NCBI RefSeq assembly: GCF_023078455.1
Contig: NZ_CP095740.1
Coordinates: 124,001 to 188,000 of the forward strand
Length of the DNA: 64,000 nt
From: Luteibacter aegosomatis
GTDB lineage: Bacteria; Pseudomonadota; Gammaproteobacteria; Xanthomonadales; Rhodanobacteraceae
Reading direction: 5' to 3'
Shown here piece by piece: positions 25,967 through 34,583 of this stretch. Each line of letters starts with the position of its first letter. The stretch's first letter is position 1. Position numbers and translations under genes: made by a program. The notes beneath the pieces were generated by a model. The model worked only from the letters and a program-made list of their open reading frames with translations. It was not told the DNA's origin and ran no database searches.

Positions 25967-27289
25967 ATGGCTTACGCGCTTCTCAAGGGTATCCGTTCCC
26001 TTTTTCCGGGCACGACGGACGATGTCCGCGGCAAGCTCGAAGCGATCAACCGCACGCAGGCGGTGATCGAATTCGCGCTCGACGGCACCATCATTGCCGC
26101 CAATCGGAACTTCCTCGACGCCATGGGCTACGAGGAGGGCGACATCCTCGGCCACCATCACCGTATCTTCGTCGATCCGCAGGAAGGGGCGTCGGCGGAA
26201 TACGCCGCGTTCTGGGAACGCTTGCGCACGGGGCGGCCCGACGTGGGCCTCTATCGCCGTCTGGGCGCCGGGGGGCGCGAGGTGTGGATCCAGGCCAGCT
26301 ACAACCCGGTGATGGATCGCTGGGGCCGTCCGGCCAAGGTGGTGAAGTTCGCCACCGACGTCACCGAGCAACGCCTGCGCACCGCCGACATGGAGGGCCG
26401 CCTGGCGGCCATCGACAAGGCGCAGGCCGTGGTGAGCTTCACGCTCGACGGCCTCATTCTCGAGGCCAACGACAATTTCCTCGCGACCATGGGCTACTCG
26501 CGCGACGAGGTGATCGGCCAGCACCACCGCATGTTCGTCGATGCCGCGGATCGCGAAAGCGCGGAATACCGCCACTTCTGGGAGAAGCTCGGGCGCGGCG
26601 AATACGACGCGTCGCTCTATCGGCGGGTAGATAGCCGCGGCCGCGAAGTATGGATCCAGGGCACCTATAACCCGATATTCGACATGGCGGGCCGACCGTT
26701 CAAGGTGGTGAAGTACGCCACCGATGTCACGGCGCAGACACGGGCCACGCGCACCCTTCACACCTCCCTTGCCGAGCTCGCCGACACCGTACCGGCCATC
26801 GCCGAGCAGGCGCGGATCACCAACGCCCTGGCAACCGAGGCCAGCCGCTCCGCCAGCGACGGCAGCGCGATGGTCGACGCGGTGATCGCCACGATGTCGG
26901 CCATCCAGGATGGCGCGCGCGACATCGCCGAGATCGTCGGCCTGATCGATTCCATCGCTTTCCAGACCAATATCCTCGCCCTCAATGCCGCCATCGAGGC
27001 CGCGCGCTCGGGAGGCCAGGGGCGCGGCTTCGCCGTGGTAGCCCATGAAGTGCGCATGTTGTCGCAACGCAGTTCGGAGTCGGCCCGTGACATTCGCGAG
27101 CTCATCGAGCGTACGTTAGAGCGGGTGCGGGAGGGCAACGAACGCAGCGGCGAAGCCGGCGAAGCCATGCGCGCCATCCTGACCTGCGTGTCGTCGCTGT
27201 TCGACCGGGTGTCCGACGTGGCTCGCGCCACCCAGTTCCAGGCCGGCGGCATCGACACCGTGCGCAGGGCAGTGGCGGAGCTGGCCTGA
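25967..27289 (+). CDS. Soluble PAS-PAS methyl-accepting chemoreceptor (BdlA/Aer-like)
   Basis: Protein of 440 aa without membrane segments. Two near-identical PAS domains (about 25-135 and 147-257, each with ANxNFLxxMGY, GxHHRxFVD, GREVWIQxxYNP and VVKxATDVT) are followed by a short MCP signalling domain with the hairpin tip [45 protein letters not shown]. This layout matches the biofilm-dispersal regulator BdlA and soluble Aer-like receptors, which sense redox or small ligands through PAS cofactors. No chemotaxis gene lies nearby, so its partner cluster is elsewhere. Confidence 0.85.
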   Translation: MAYALLKGIRSLFPGTTDDVRGKLEAINRTQAVIEFALDGTIIAANRNFLDAMGYEEGDILGHHHRIFVDPQEGASAEYAAFWERLRTGRPDVGLYRRLGAGGREVWIQASYNPVMDRWGRPAKVVKFATDVTEQRLRTADMEGRLAAIDKAQAVVSFTLDGLILEANDNFLATMGYSRDEVIGQHHRMFVDAADRESAEYRHFWEKLGRGEYDASLYRRVDSRGREVWIQGTYNPIFDMAGRPFKVVKYATDVTAQTRATRTLHTSLAELADTVPAIAEQARITNALATEASRSASDGSAMVDAVIATMSAIQDGARDIAEIVGLIDSIAFQTNILALNAAIEAARSGGQGRGFAVVAHEVRMLSQRSSESARDIRELIERTLERVREGNERSGEAGEAMRAILTCVSSLFDRVSDVARATQFQAGGIDTVRRAVAELA

Positions 27290-27329
27290 GCGACGTATGG
27301 TCGATCCGACCCCGACCGGAGCCAACGCC

Positions 27330-27752
27330 ATGCCCAGCACCGTCATCCCCTGCCTGCGATACCGTGACGCCCTCGGAGCCATCGATTTCCTCTGCAAGGC
27401 GTTCGGTTTCGAAAGGCAAGCCGTCTACGCCGACGAGAACGACGGGCGTCTCGTCGATCATGCGCAGCTCACCTATGGGGACGGCATGGTCATGCTGGGC
27501 TCGGTGCGTGACGATACGCCGTTCGCGAGGCACATGGTGCAGCCCGACGAAGTCATGGGTCGCGAGACGCAATGCGCTTGCGTGACGGTAAGGGGCGACT
27601 TGCGGGCGCACTACGAGCGCGCGAGGAACGCGGGCGCCGTCATCGTCGACGACTACGAGGAAAAGGAATATGGCGGCGCGGGCTACTCGGCACGGGACCC
27701 GGAAGGCCACCTCTGGTACTTCGGAACCTACGATCCCTGGGCCATCGCGTGA
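27330..27752 (+). CDS. VOC-family (glyoxalase/bleomycin-resistance-like) protein
   Basis: Protein of 140 aa: MPSTVIPCLRYRDALGAIDFLCKAFGFE, DHAQLTYGDGMVMLGS and YGGAGYSARDPEGHLWYFGTYDPW are typical VOC blocks. Substrate is unknown; the family covers glyoxalases, dioxygenases and antibiotic-binding proteins. ATG 27330 is preceded by CCGGAG; an ATG at 27297 would add 11 residues. It follows the chemoreceptor by 40 bases but no functional link is evident. Confidence 0.8.
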   Translation: MPSTVIPCLRYRDALGAIDFLCKAFGFERQAVYADENDGRLVDHAQLTYGDGMVMLGSVRDDTPFARHMVQPDEVMGRETQCACVTVRGDLRAHYERARNAGAVIVDDYEEKEYGGAGYSARDPEGHLWYFGTYDPWAIA

Positions 27753-27768
27753 CGGCGGCCTCGTAACG

Positions 27769-27800
27769 GCCGGCGCAAGCGGATGTCGTCTTGCGCCGGC
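27769..27800 (+). terminator. Strong hairpin after the VOC gene
   Basis: GCCGGCGCAAG (27769-27779) pairs perfectly with CTTGCGCCGGC (27790-27800) across a 10-base loop, 16 bases after the VOC stop codon. It has no T-run, so it is either a non-canonical terminator or an mRNA-end stabiliser. Confidence 0.5.
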
Positions 27801-27959
27801 TCGGCGGGCGCGCATAGCCCGGGAACGGAGCGCGGCGTGGCCTCGGACGTACCTTGGGCGAGAAACGACGATACCGAGGCCATCACGGTATCGGAACAGG
27901 TTCGCGAGGCGGCGACGGGCTCTGGTATACCTGTGCGCCTACCACTTCTGGAGCCCCCG

Positions 27960-28724
27960 ATGTCCTCGTTCGCCACCTATCCCAGCCTGCTCGACCGTAC
28001 CGTGCTCATCACCGGCGGGGCCAGCGGCATCGGCGAATCCTTCGTCGCGCACTTCGCCGCGCAGGGCGCGAAGGTGGCCTTCCTGGACATCGCCGACGAC
28101 GCCGGCAAGGCCCTGGCGTCGCGCCTGGCCGATAGCCGCCACGCCCCCCTGTTCATCCGATGCGACCTGACCGACGTGGACGCCCTGCGCGATGCGGTGG
28201 CACGGGCGCGCGACGCGTTCGGTCCGGTCGGGGTGCTCGTCAACAACGCGGCCAACGACGTCCGCCATGAGATCGCCGACACCGGCGTGGACGATTTCGA
28301 TCGCAGTATCGCCACCAACCTGCGCCACCAGTACTTCGCGACCCAGGCGGTCATGCCCGACATGCGCCTGGCGGGGGAGGGTTCCATCATCTGCCTGGGG
28401 TCGACCGGCTGGATGAAGAAAAACGCCGGGTACCCGATGTACGCCACCGCGAAGGCGGCCATCGTCGGCTTCGTGTACGGCATGGCACGTGAGCTTGGCC
28501 ACGACCGCATCCGCATCAACTGCCTCGTCCCGGGCTGGGTCATCACCGACAAGCAGCGCGAACTGTGGCTGGACGACGAAGGCGAAGCCGAAATCCGCCG
28601 GGTGCAGTGCCTTCCCGGTCACCTCATGCCGGAGGATCTTGCGAGGATGGCGTTGTTTCTTGCCGCCGACGACAGTCGCATGTGCACGGGACAGAACTTC
28701 ATCGTGGACGGCGGCTGGGTCTGA
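27960..28724 (+). CDS. Short-chain dehydrogenase, probably sugar 1-dehydrogenase
   Basis: NAD(P)-dependent oxidoreductase of 254 aa. Cofactor motif TGGASGIG, NNAAND, catalytic Ser in CLGSTGWM and YATAK are all present. GWVITDKQRELWLDDEGEAEI and RMCTGQNFIVDGGW resemble SDR enzymes that oxidise D-galactose, L-arabinose or D-xylose at C1 in non-phosphorylative pathways. A sugar/H+ symporter gene lies 95 bases downstream, supporting sugar catabolism. The open frame extends upstream to 27783, but ATG 27960 is the conserved start. Confidence 0.85.
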   Translation: MSSFATYPSLLDRTVLITGGASGIGESFVAHFAAQGAKVAFLDIADDAGKALASRLADSRHAPLFIRCDLTDVDALRDAVARARDAFGPVGVLVNNAANDVRHEIADTGVDDFDRSIATNLRHQYFATQAVMPDMRLAGEGSIICLGSTGWMKKNAGYPMYATAKAAIVGFVYGMARELGHDRIRINCLVPGWVITDKQRELWLDDEGEAEIRRVQCLPGHLMPEDLARMALFLAADDSRMCTGQNFIVDGGWV

Positions 28725-28819
28725 ACGATCACGGCGGACAGACACGAACGCGACGGGATCCATACATCACGCGGCATCCAATGCCATGAATCCTATCCTT
28801 CTCCAAGGGTTCACGACTT

Positions 28820-30214
28820 ATGGACGTCGCCATCAAGCAACAGGTCGAGGCCGCCCACCCCAAGGCGGCCGTCGTCACCACATGCATACTCGCCGCGCTG
28901 GCGGGCCTCATGTTCGGGCTGGACATCGGCGTCATCTCTGGCGCGCAACAGTTCATCCAGGCCGAATTCAAGATCGACGATCACATGATCGAATGGATCG
29001 TCAGCGCGATGATGGCCGGCGCTGCCGTCGGGGCGCTCGGCGCGGGCTGGATGTCCGCCTCGCTGGGCCGAAAGCGGTCGCTCCTCCTGGGCGGCGTGCT
29101 GTTCATCGCGGGATCCCTGTTCTGCGCTTCCGCATGGAGCCCTGAGATCCTCATCGTCGCGCGCTTCGTCCTCGGGCTGGCGATCGGCGTCGCTACCTTC
29201 ACGGCACCGCTCTATCTCGCCGAAGTGGCACCCGAGCGCATCCGTGGCGCCATGATCTCGACCTACCAGCTGATGATCACCACGGGCATCCTGCTGGCCT
29301 TCCTCTCCGACACCGCGTTCAGCGCGTCGGGCAACTGGCGGTGGATGCTCGGCATCATCGCCGCGCCAGGCGTGCTGTTCCTCGTGGGCCTGTTCTTTCT
29401 CCCCGATAGTCCCCGTTGGCTGCTCCTGAAAGGACGTCGCGAAGATGCGCAGGTCGTGCTGGCGAAGCTTCGCGGCGACGAGAAAGTGGTCGAAAAGGAA
29501 GTCGCCGATATCGAAGAGCAGCTGAAGACGCCGCAGCACGGGTGGAGCATGTTCCGCGAAAACCCGAACTTCCGCCGCTCGGTGGGCCTCGGTGTGCTGT
29601 TGCAGGCCATGCAGCAGTTCACCGGCATGAACGTGGTGATGTACTACGCGCCACGCATCTTCAAGGACATGGGATACGACACCCACGCGCAGATGTGGTT
29701 TACCGCAGCCGTTGGCCTGACCAACGTGTTGGCGACGCTCATCGCGTTCGGCCTGGTCGACCGTCTCGGCCGAAAGCCCATCCTTTACGCGGGCTTCGCC
29801 ATCATGGCCATCGGGCTGGGCGTGGTCGGCACGATGATGGGCATGGGCATCCACTCGCGCGGCGAGCAGTTCTTCACGGTGGGCATGCTGCTGCTCTTCA
29901 TCGTGGGATTCGCCATGTCCGCCGGCCCGCTCATCTGGACCCTATGCTCCGAGGTGCAGCCCCTAAAAGGACGCGACTTCGGCATCGCCTGCTCGACCTT
30001 CACCAACTGGGTCACCAACATGATCGTCGGCGCCACCTTCCTCAGCCTGCTCAGCGGGTTCGGCAACGCGCAGACATTCTGGCTATACGCCGCGCTCAAC
30101 GCCGTGTTCATCGTGCTTACGTTCTGGCTGGTGCCGGAGACCAAGGGCGTGACGCTGGAACAGATCGAACGCAACCTCATGGGCGGCAAGCCGCTGAGGC
30201 AGATCGGCCGATAA
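28820..30214 (+). CDS. Sugar/H+ symporter of the sugar-porter MFS family (GalP/AraE-like)
   Basis: Inner-membrane carrier of 464 aa with 12 predicted helices. The sugar-porter signatures are present: FGLDIGVISGA in helix 1, GRKRSLLLGG after helix 2, ARFVLGLAIGVATFTAPLYLAEVAPERIRG, PDSPRWLLLKGR in the central loop, QFTGMNVVMYYAP in helix 7, RLGRKPIL and a C-terminal VPETKGVTLEQIE. It imports a hexose or pentose with protons. The neighbouring dehydrogenase suggests that the sugar is oxidised directly. A weak AAGGG precedes the ATG. Confidence 0.93.
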   Translation: MDVAIKQQVEAAHPKAAVVTTCILAALAGLMFGLDIGVISGAQQFIQAEFKIDDHMIEWIVSAMMAGAAVGALGAGWMSASLGRKRSLLLGGVLFIAGSLFCASAWSPEILIVARFVLGLAIGVATFTAPLYLAEVAPERIRGAMISTYQLMITTGILLAFLSDTAFSASGNWRWMLGIIAAPGVLFLVGLFFLPDSPRWLLLKGRREDAQVVLAKLRGDEKVVEKEVADIEEQLKTPQHGWSMFRENPNFRRSVGLGVLLQAMQQFTGMNVVMYYAPRIFKDMGYDTHAQMWFTAAVGLTNVLATLIAFGLVDRLGRKPILYAGFAIMAIGLGVVGTMMGMGIHSRGEQFFTVGMLLLFIVGFAMSAGPLIWTLCSEVQPLKGRDFGIACSTFTNWVTNMIVGATFLSLLSGFGNAQTFWLYAALNAVFIVLTFWLVPETKGVTLEQIERNLMGGKPLRQIGR

Positions 30215-30362
30215 CTGCCGTGCGCGCGCGTAGCACATTCGGCTAGGCGGACGTCTGAGAAAAACGGTGAAACATCCGTTTCAACACGTCGGCGAATCGG
30301 CAAAAAATCCCGATTTTTGAGAATGTTTCTATATGTAAGCCTGTTTGATTCCGACAAAATTT

Positions 30363-30402
30363 CCACGTGGTCACGGTACATCGACGTACCGCGATCACGT
30401 GG
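30363..30402 (+). promoter_or_regulatory. Long hairpin in the leader of the fimbrial operon
   Basis: Arms of 17 bases (30363-30379 and 30386-30402) pair with one G-T wobble and one mismatch around a 6-base loop; both ends contain CCACGTG/CACGTGG. It lies 71 bases before the pilin start, after an A/T-rich stretch (30301-30362) that probably holds the promoter. It could be a leader RNA structure or a regulator-binding palindrome. The rest of 30215-30473 shows no gene. Confidence 0.5.
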
Positions 30403-30473
30403 GGCCGCGTCACGCCGTCCCTTTGCCGGGGCAAGCCGGCTCGGCCAGTCGAAATCAGTACAAGGTCAATTGG

Positions 30474-31025
30474 ATGAACCTCAAGGCAATCACCTCCGCC
30501 CTGCTCCTGGCAGGCTTCGCCGCGTCGCCCGCTTTCGCGGAGAGCGGGACGATCAACTTCACCGGCTCCATCGCTAACGTCACCTGCACCATCAATGGCG
30601 GCAGCAGCGCTCCGCTCGTCGCCGATATCGGCAGCATCAGCGCCGGCGACCTCGCCAATGTCGGCGACCGCCAGGGCAAGGCGTCCATCGTGATCACCGT
30701 CGGCGCCCCCGGTGAAACCTCGTGCCCGAACGGCACCAAGGTGTGGGCCCGATTCGATGAAGACCCCACCCTGGTCGACCTCGTGACCGGCATGGTCAAG
30801 GTCACCCCGGGCCCGAACGCCGCAGCCGGCGTCCAGATCCGCCTGTTCAACGAAAACAACGAGGCGATGCACCTCAAGGACGACCAGAAGATCTTCAAGA
30901 AGACGGTGCAGGACAACCAGGCCACCATCATTCACACGGCCTCGTACGAAGCGATCGGCCCGGTCACCGCCGGCACGGCGAATGGCCTGGTCCGCTACAC
31001 GGTCAACTACGAGCCGGCAGGTTAA
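30474..31025 (+). CDS. Type 1-like major fimbrial subunit (pilin)
   Basis: Secreted subunit of 183 aa. The signal peptide is cleaved after residue 22 (SPAFA). The mature start SGTINFTGSIANVTCTING is the donor-strand extension followed by the first Cys; the second Cys is in ETSCPNG. The C-terminus LVRYTVNYEPAG holds the penultimate-Tyr beta-strand recognised by the chaperone. It is probably the main shaft protein of the chaperone-usher fimbria encoded downstream. It is the first gene of the array that ends at 49431. An in-frame upstream ATG at 30345 would put the signal peptide inside the protein and is rejected. Confidence 0.9.
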   Translation: MNLKAITSALLLAGFAASPAFAESGTINFTGSIANVTCTINGGSSAPLVADIGSISAGDLANVGDRQGKASIVITVGAPGETSCPNGTKVWARFDEDPTLVDLVTGMVKVTPGPNAAAGVQIRLFNENNEAMHLKDDQKIFKKTVQDNQATIIHTASYEAIGPVTAGTANGLVRYTVNYEPAG

Positions 31026-31040
31026 AAGCCTCTCATGGAA

Positions 31041-31067
31041 AAGCTGCCGGCCGCTGGCCGGCGGCTT
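31041..31067 (+). promoter_or_regulatory. Hairpin between pilin and chaperone genes
   Basis: AAGCTGCCGGCC (31041-31052) pairs with GGCCGGCGGCTT (31056-31067), one mismatch, loop GCT. It sits 15 bases after the pilin stop and 17 before the chaperone start, without a T-run. Intercistronic hairpins after pilin genes are known to leave more pilin mRNA than assembly-gene mRNA; the same effect is likely here. Confidence 0.55.
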
Positions 31068-31084
31068 CATCAAGGATGTCGATC

Positions 31085-31819
31085 ATGGCTAGAAAGACGG
31101 GCTCGACACGAGCGCGGGCCGCAATCCTGGGACTTTCGCTTTCGGTGGTTTCTACGCTGGCCAGTGCCAGCGTCGTCATGAATGCCACGCGTTACATCTA
31201 TGCGGCGGACGACAAGGAAATTACGGTCAAGGTGTCGAATGTCGGCAAGTCGCCGGTGCTTTCGCAGGCATGGATCGACAGTGGCGATGCAAAAGCTACG
31301 CCGGAAACGGTCAACGTACCTTTCAATCTCACGCCTCCCATTGCGCGCATCGAGGCCGGGAAAGCCCAGACCCTTCGTATCTCGTTCACGGAAGCCGATC
31401 TACCCATCGACCGTGAAAGCCAGTTCTGGATCAACGTCCTCGAGGTTCCACCGAAACCTGCGGAAACCGAAAACGACAGCAATCATATCCAATTGGCCGT
31501 GCGATACCGACTCAAGCTCTTCTATCGCCCCAAAGGGCTCAAAGGCACGCCGGACGACGCAGCAAGTCACCTCGTATGGTCGAGAGTTGGCACGAACGCC
31601 GTCAGTGTTCATAACGACAGCGCTTTTCACGTCACGGTCAACGATGCCTCATTAAAGGCGGATGGAGGTTCACATTCCATCGAACCGTTTGCTCTTGCTC
31701 CCCGTTCCAGCAAGCGCATCGAGGTGGAGAGCTTGTCGTCCGGCACCGAAAAGGCCGACGTGACGTACCAGACCATCAATGACTATGGCGGCTTCGTCGA
31801 ACACTCGACGACCCTCTGA
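31085..31819 (+). CDS. PapD-like fimbrial chaperone
   Basis: Periplasmic chaperone of 244 aa after a signal peptide (LSLSVVSTLASA). Domain 1 has the subunit-anchoring Arg in MNATRYIYAADDKEITVKVSN and the Lys in AGKAQTLRISF. ESQFWINVLEVPPKP and QLAVRYRLKLFYRPKGLKG are the family signature around the F1-G1 strand. It folds pilins in the periplasm and carries them to the usher. ATG 31085 is chosen because AAGGA lies 8 bases upstream; ATG 31076 abuts it. It sits between pilin and usher genes, the standard order. Confidence 0.93.
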   Translation: MARKTGSTRARAAILGLSLSVVSTLASASVVMNATRYIYAADDKEITVKVSNVGKSPVLSQAWIDSGDAKATPETVNVPFNLTPPIARIEAGKAQTLRISFTEADLPIDRESQFWINVLEVPPKPAETENDSNHIQLAVRYRLKLFYRPKGLKGTPDDAASHLVWSRVGTNAVSVHNDSAFHVTVNDASLKADGGSHSIEPFALAPRSSKRIEVESLSSGTEKADVTYQTINDYGGFVEHSTTL

Positions 31820-31867
31820 CACATTACTCCACCGAACGCGGCGAACCCCCGCCGCTGGCGACGCATC

Positions 31868-34513
31868 ATGATCGACACCCCACGGACAATTCGATCCGGA
31901 CGTAGGCTGCTGCCTGTGCAAAAGCGACTGGCGGTTGCGCTATCGCTGGCAATCGCCTGCGTCGAGGAGGCAAACGCCCTTGTCGATCCCGAGCCGGCAC
32001 CGCAGGCGGCCTTCAGCAGCGATTTCCTTCACGTCGCGGGCCCGGTCGACCTCTCTCGATTCGAGCGTGGCAACGTCACCCTTGCGGGGGTTTACCGGCC
32101 CGCCATCCGGGTTAACGATACACCGGTCCCCGGTATGGGCGAAGTCACCTTTCGTCAGGTGCCAGGCATCGAGAGTGCGCAGCCCTGTCTGGATCGCGGC
32201 ATGTTGATCCGGTTCGGCCTCGATCCGGACAAACTCGCCACGCAGGTGGCATCCGGCAACTCCGTGAAGCCGCTCACCGATGAGCCCTTTTGCGGACACA
32301 TCGGCGACTACCTGCCCGGAGCGTCGATCGACTTCGACGATTCCGAGCAGATCCTTCACGTATCGATTCCCCAGGCTTTCATGGCCTCACGGGCACGGGG
32401 ATACGTCAGTCCCGATCTTTGGGACGACGGCGAAACGACGGCCATGCTCAACTACAACGTCAATACGTACCATGTGCGGTCCGGAGAGCGCCGTAGCACG
32501 GCCACGTTTGGAGGCATTCGCGCCGGGGCCAATCTCGGCGGATGGCGTCTCCGCCATACCGGCAACATGAGCCTGCGTGATGGACGGCACCGCTGGCAGA
32601 ACACGCAGACCTACGCACAGCACGACCTCACGGATGCACGGGCGCGACTGACGGTGGGCGATAGTTATACCAGCGGTGAGATCCTGGATAGCGTGCGGCT
32701 GCGCGGCATAGCGATCGCCAGCGATCAACGCATGCTACCGGCCTCCCAACGAGGATACGCACCGACCGTTCGCGGTATCGCGCAGAGCAACGCCCAGGTC
32801 GCCATCCGGCAGAACGGCTACCTCATTCACAGCACCACCGTGGCGCCGGGCGCGTTCGAGATCGACGACCTTTACCCCACCGGGTACGGAAGCGACCTGG
32901 AAGTGACCGTTACCGAGGCCGACGGCCGCACGCGAACCTTCGTCGTGCCCTATACCTCCGTGCCGCAGATGTTGCGCGAAGGAGCGTACCGATTCGCCGT
33001 CGCCGCGGGCCAAGTCGTGGATAACAGCGTGGCGGATACGCCGTTCGTATTCCAGGCTACCTACCAGCGTGGTCTCACGACGAACACCACGCTCTACGCC
33101 GGGACGACGGCCTCGAACAGCTATGGGTCGGGCCTGCTTGGCGGCGCCATCAACCTTCCGTTCGGTGCGGTATCGCTCGATGTGACGGCGTCGCGCGCCG
33201 CGTTCCGGTATGGCGGAGTGCGGCGAGGCGTGAGCACCCGGCTTCGCTACAACCGCTCGGTGCTTTCCACGGGTACGAACTTCGGAGTGGCGGCCTACCG
33301 CTTCTCGACGCGAGATTACCTGGGTGTCACGGACGCCGCTCGCATCCGTTCGTATCTGAAGTATGGCGGCCTTGATCCGCAAGCTGGCGGCGAACGCGGC
33401 CGATTCGAGGCGACCGTCGCACAGACATTGGGGCAGGGGCAGCTCTCGCTGACCGGCTCCATCAGCGACTACTGGGGCGCGCGGGGTCGCGACTCGGCCT
33501 TCTCGGTGGCCTACGGTGGTGGCTGGCGTTCCATGTCTTACAACGTCTCCGTCCAGCGTGCCAGGTTGGGCAACGTATTGAGTGCCATCCCGGGCAGGCA
33601 AAGCGGCGAGGTCGACACCACGGTTTATGTGTCTCTTTCGATACCGCTGGGTCATGCGCCCGGGGCGCCCAGCCTGAATACTACGCATACCCAGGGGAGC
33701 CGAGCCGGAAGCAGCACGCTCGCCTCATTGAACGGATATGCCGACCGCGATGGCACCCTGTCCTACAACGTCACGGCCAGTCGCTCGCGGCAGGATGGTC
33801 ATGGCAGCAACGCCGGTAGCGGAAGCCTCGCCTATCGTGCCCATGCCGGTAGCTACCGCATCGGCGCGGCTACCTTGAGCGGCGGGGGGCAGCAGTACTC
33901 CGTCGGTGCGGCGGGCGCCCTCGTCGTACATCGCGATGGCCTCACCCTGTCGCAGGAGCTCGGCGAAACCAACGCCATCATCCATGCGCCGGGCGCCGCA
34001 GGCGCTCGCGTGGAAAGCACGGCCGGGGTACGGCTCGACCGCCATGGCAATGCGGTCGTACGCGGACTGCTCCCCTACCAGATCAATACCATCGCCATCG
34101 ATCCGCGCGGCGCGTCCCACGATGTCGAACTCGAGAGCACGTCGGAGTCGGTCGCTCCCCGGGCGGGCGCCTTCGCCCGACTCGAATACAAGACATCGCA
34201 GGCCCAGTCCCTGCTCATTCATGCCACGAAGCCCGACGGACAAGCGCTTCCTTTCGGAGCATCCGTGTACGACGCCGCCGGGCAAGCGATAGGGGTCGTG
34301 GGACAGGGCAGCAAGATCTTCACGCGTGGCGCCAAGGCAGGGTCGCGCCTGACCGTCAGCTGGGGAACGAGCGAAGTCGATCGCTGTGAGATCGACGTCC
34401 CCGCGTCGATCGATTCGCTAGGCCTGCACGGCATGCATCGTTCCTTCAAGGCGCCATGCGCTAACGACTCGATGGTGTCGGCTCCGCCCATAAAAGCGGC
34501 CATCGCCGCTTGA
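31868..34513 (+). CDS. Outer-membrane fimbrial usher (FimD/PapC-like)
   Basis: Usher of 881 aa. After the signal region comes the N-terminal chaperone-binding domain (FSSDFLHVAGPVDLSRFERGN, usually FNxxFL). A 24-strand barrel with plug follows (RGIAIASDQRMLPASQRGYAPTVRGIAQSNAQVAIRQNGYLIHSTTVAPGAFEIDDL), then the C-terminal domains (LPFGASVYDAAGQAIGVVGQGSKIFTRG) and a final Cys pair (RCEID...KAPCAN). It secretes and polymerises pilins across the outer membrane. It is complete and of normal length. The trbB gene starts 70 bases downstream. Confidence 0.94.
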   Translation: MIDTPRTIRSGRRLLPVQKRLAVALSLAIACVEEANALVDPEPAPQAAFSSDFLHVAGPVDLSRFERGNVTLAGVYRPAIRVNDTPVPGMGEVTFRQVPGIESAQPCLDRGMLIRFGLDPDKLATQVASGNSVKPLTDEPFCGHIGDYLPGASIDFDDSEQILHVSIPQAFMASRARGYVSPDLWDDGETTAMLNYNVNTYHVRSGERRSTATFGGIRAGANLGGWRLRHTGNMSLRDGRHRWQNTQTYAQHDLTDARARLTVGDSYTSGEILDSVRLRGIAIASDQRMLPASQRGYAPTVRGIAQSNAQVAIRQNGYLIHSTTVAPGAFEIDDLYPTGYGSDLEVTVTEADGRTRTFVVPYTSVPQMLREGAYRFAVAAGQVVDNSVADTPFVFQATYQRGLTTNTTLYAGTTASNSYGSGLLGGAINLPFGAVSLDVTASRAAFRYGGVRRGVSTRLRYNRSVLSTGTNFGVAAYRFSTRDYLGVTDAARIRSYLKYGGLDPQAGGERGRFEATVAQTLGQGQLSLTGSISDYWGARGRDSAFSVAYGGGWRSMSYNVSVQRARLGNVLSAIPGRQSGEVDTTVYVSLSIPLGHAPGAPSLNTTHTQGSRAGSSTLASLNGYADRDGTLSYNVTASRSRQDGHGSNAGSGSLAYRAHAGSYRIGAATLSGGGQQYSVGAAGALVVHRDGLTLSQELGETNAIIHAPGAAGARVESTAGVRLDRHGNAVVRGLLPYQINTIAIDPRGASHDVELESTSESVAPRAGAFARLEYKTSQAQSLLIHATKPDGQALPFGASVYDAAGQAIGVVGQGSKIFTRGAKAGSRLTVSWGTSEVDRCEIDVPASIDSLGLHGMHRSFKAPCANDSMVSAPPIKAAIAA

Positions 34514-34521
34514 ATGACCGT

Positions 34522-34543
34522 GGCAGGCCTGGACAGGCCTGCC
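34522..34543 (+). promoter_or_regulatory. Hairpin at the usher/trbB junction
   Basis: GGCAGGCCTG and CAGGCCTGCC are perfect inverted copies separated by two bases, so a stem of about eight pairs with a small loop can form. It lies 8 bases after the usher stop and before the trbB ribosome-binding site (AGGAGG at 34568-34573). No T-run follows, so some transcription probably continues into the trb genes. Confidence 0.45.
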
Positions 34544-34583
34544 CATGTGAACGACGTGGCGACGACCAGGAGGGGCGCGCCAC

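Noticed and set aside
30363..30402. An invertible promoter element (fim-switch type) before the pilin gene
   Set aside because: The inverted arms are only six bases apart, too close to flank an invertible segment, and no recombinase gene is nearby.
34514..34583. A recombination scar or attachment site at the usher/trbB junction
   Set aside because: Only a local palindrome is visible; no direct repeat of it was found near 49.4 kb by eye.
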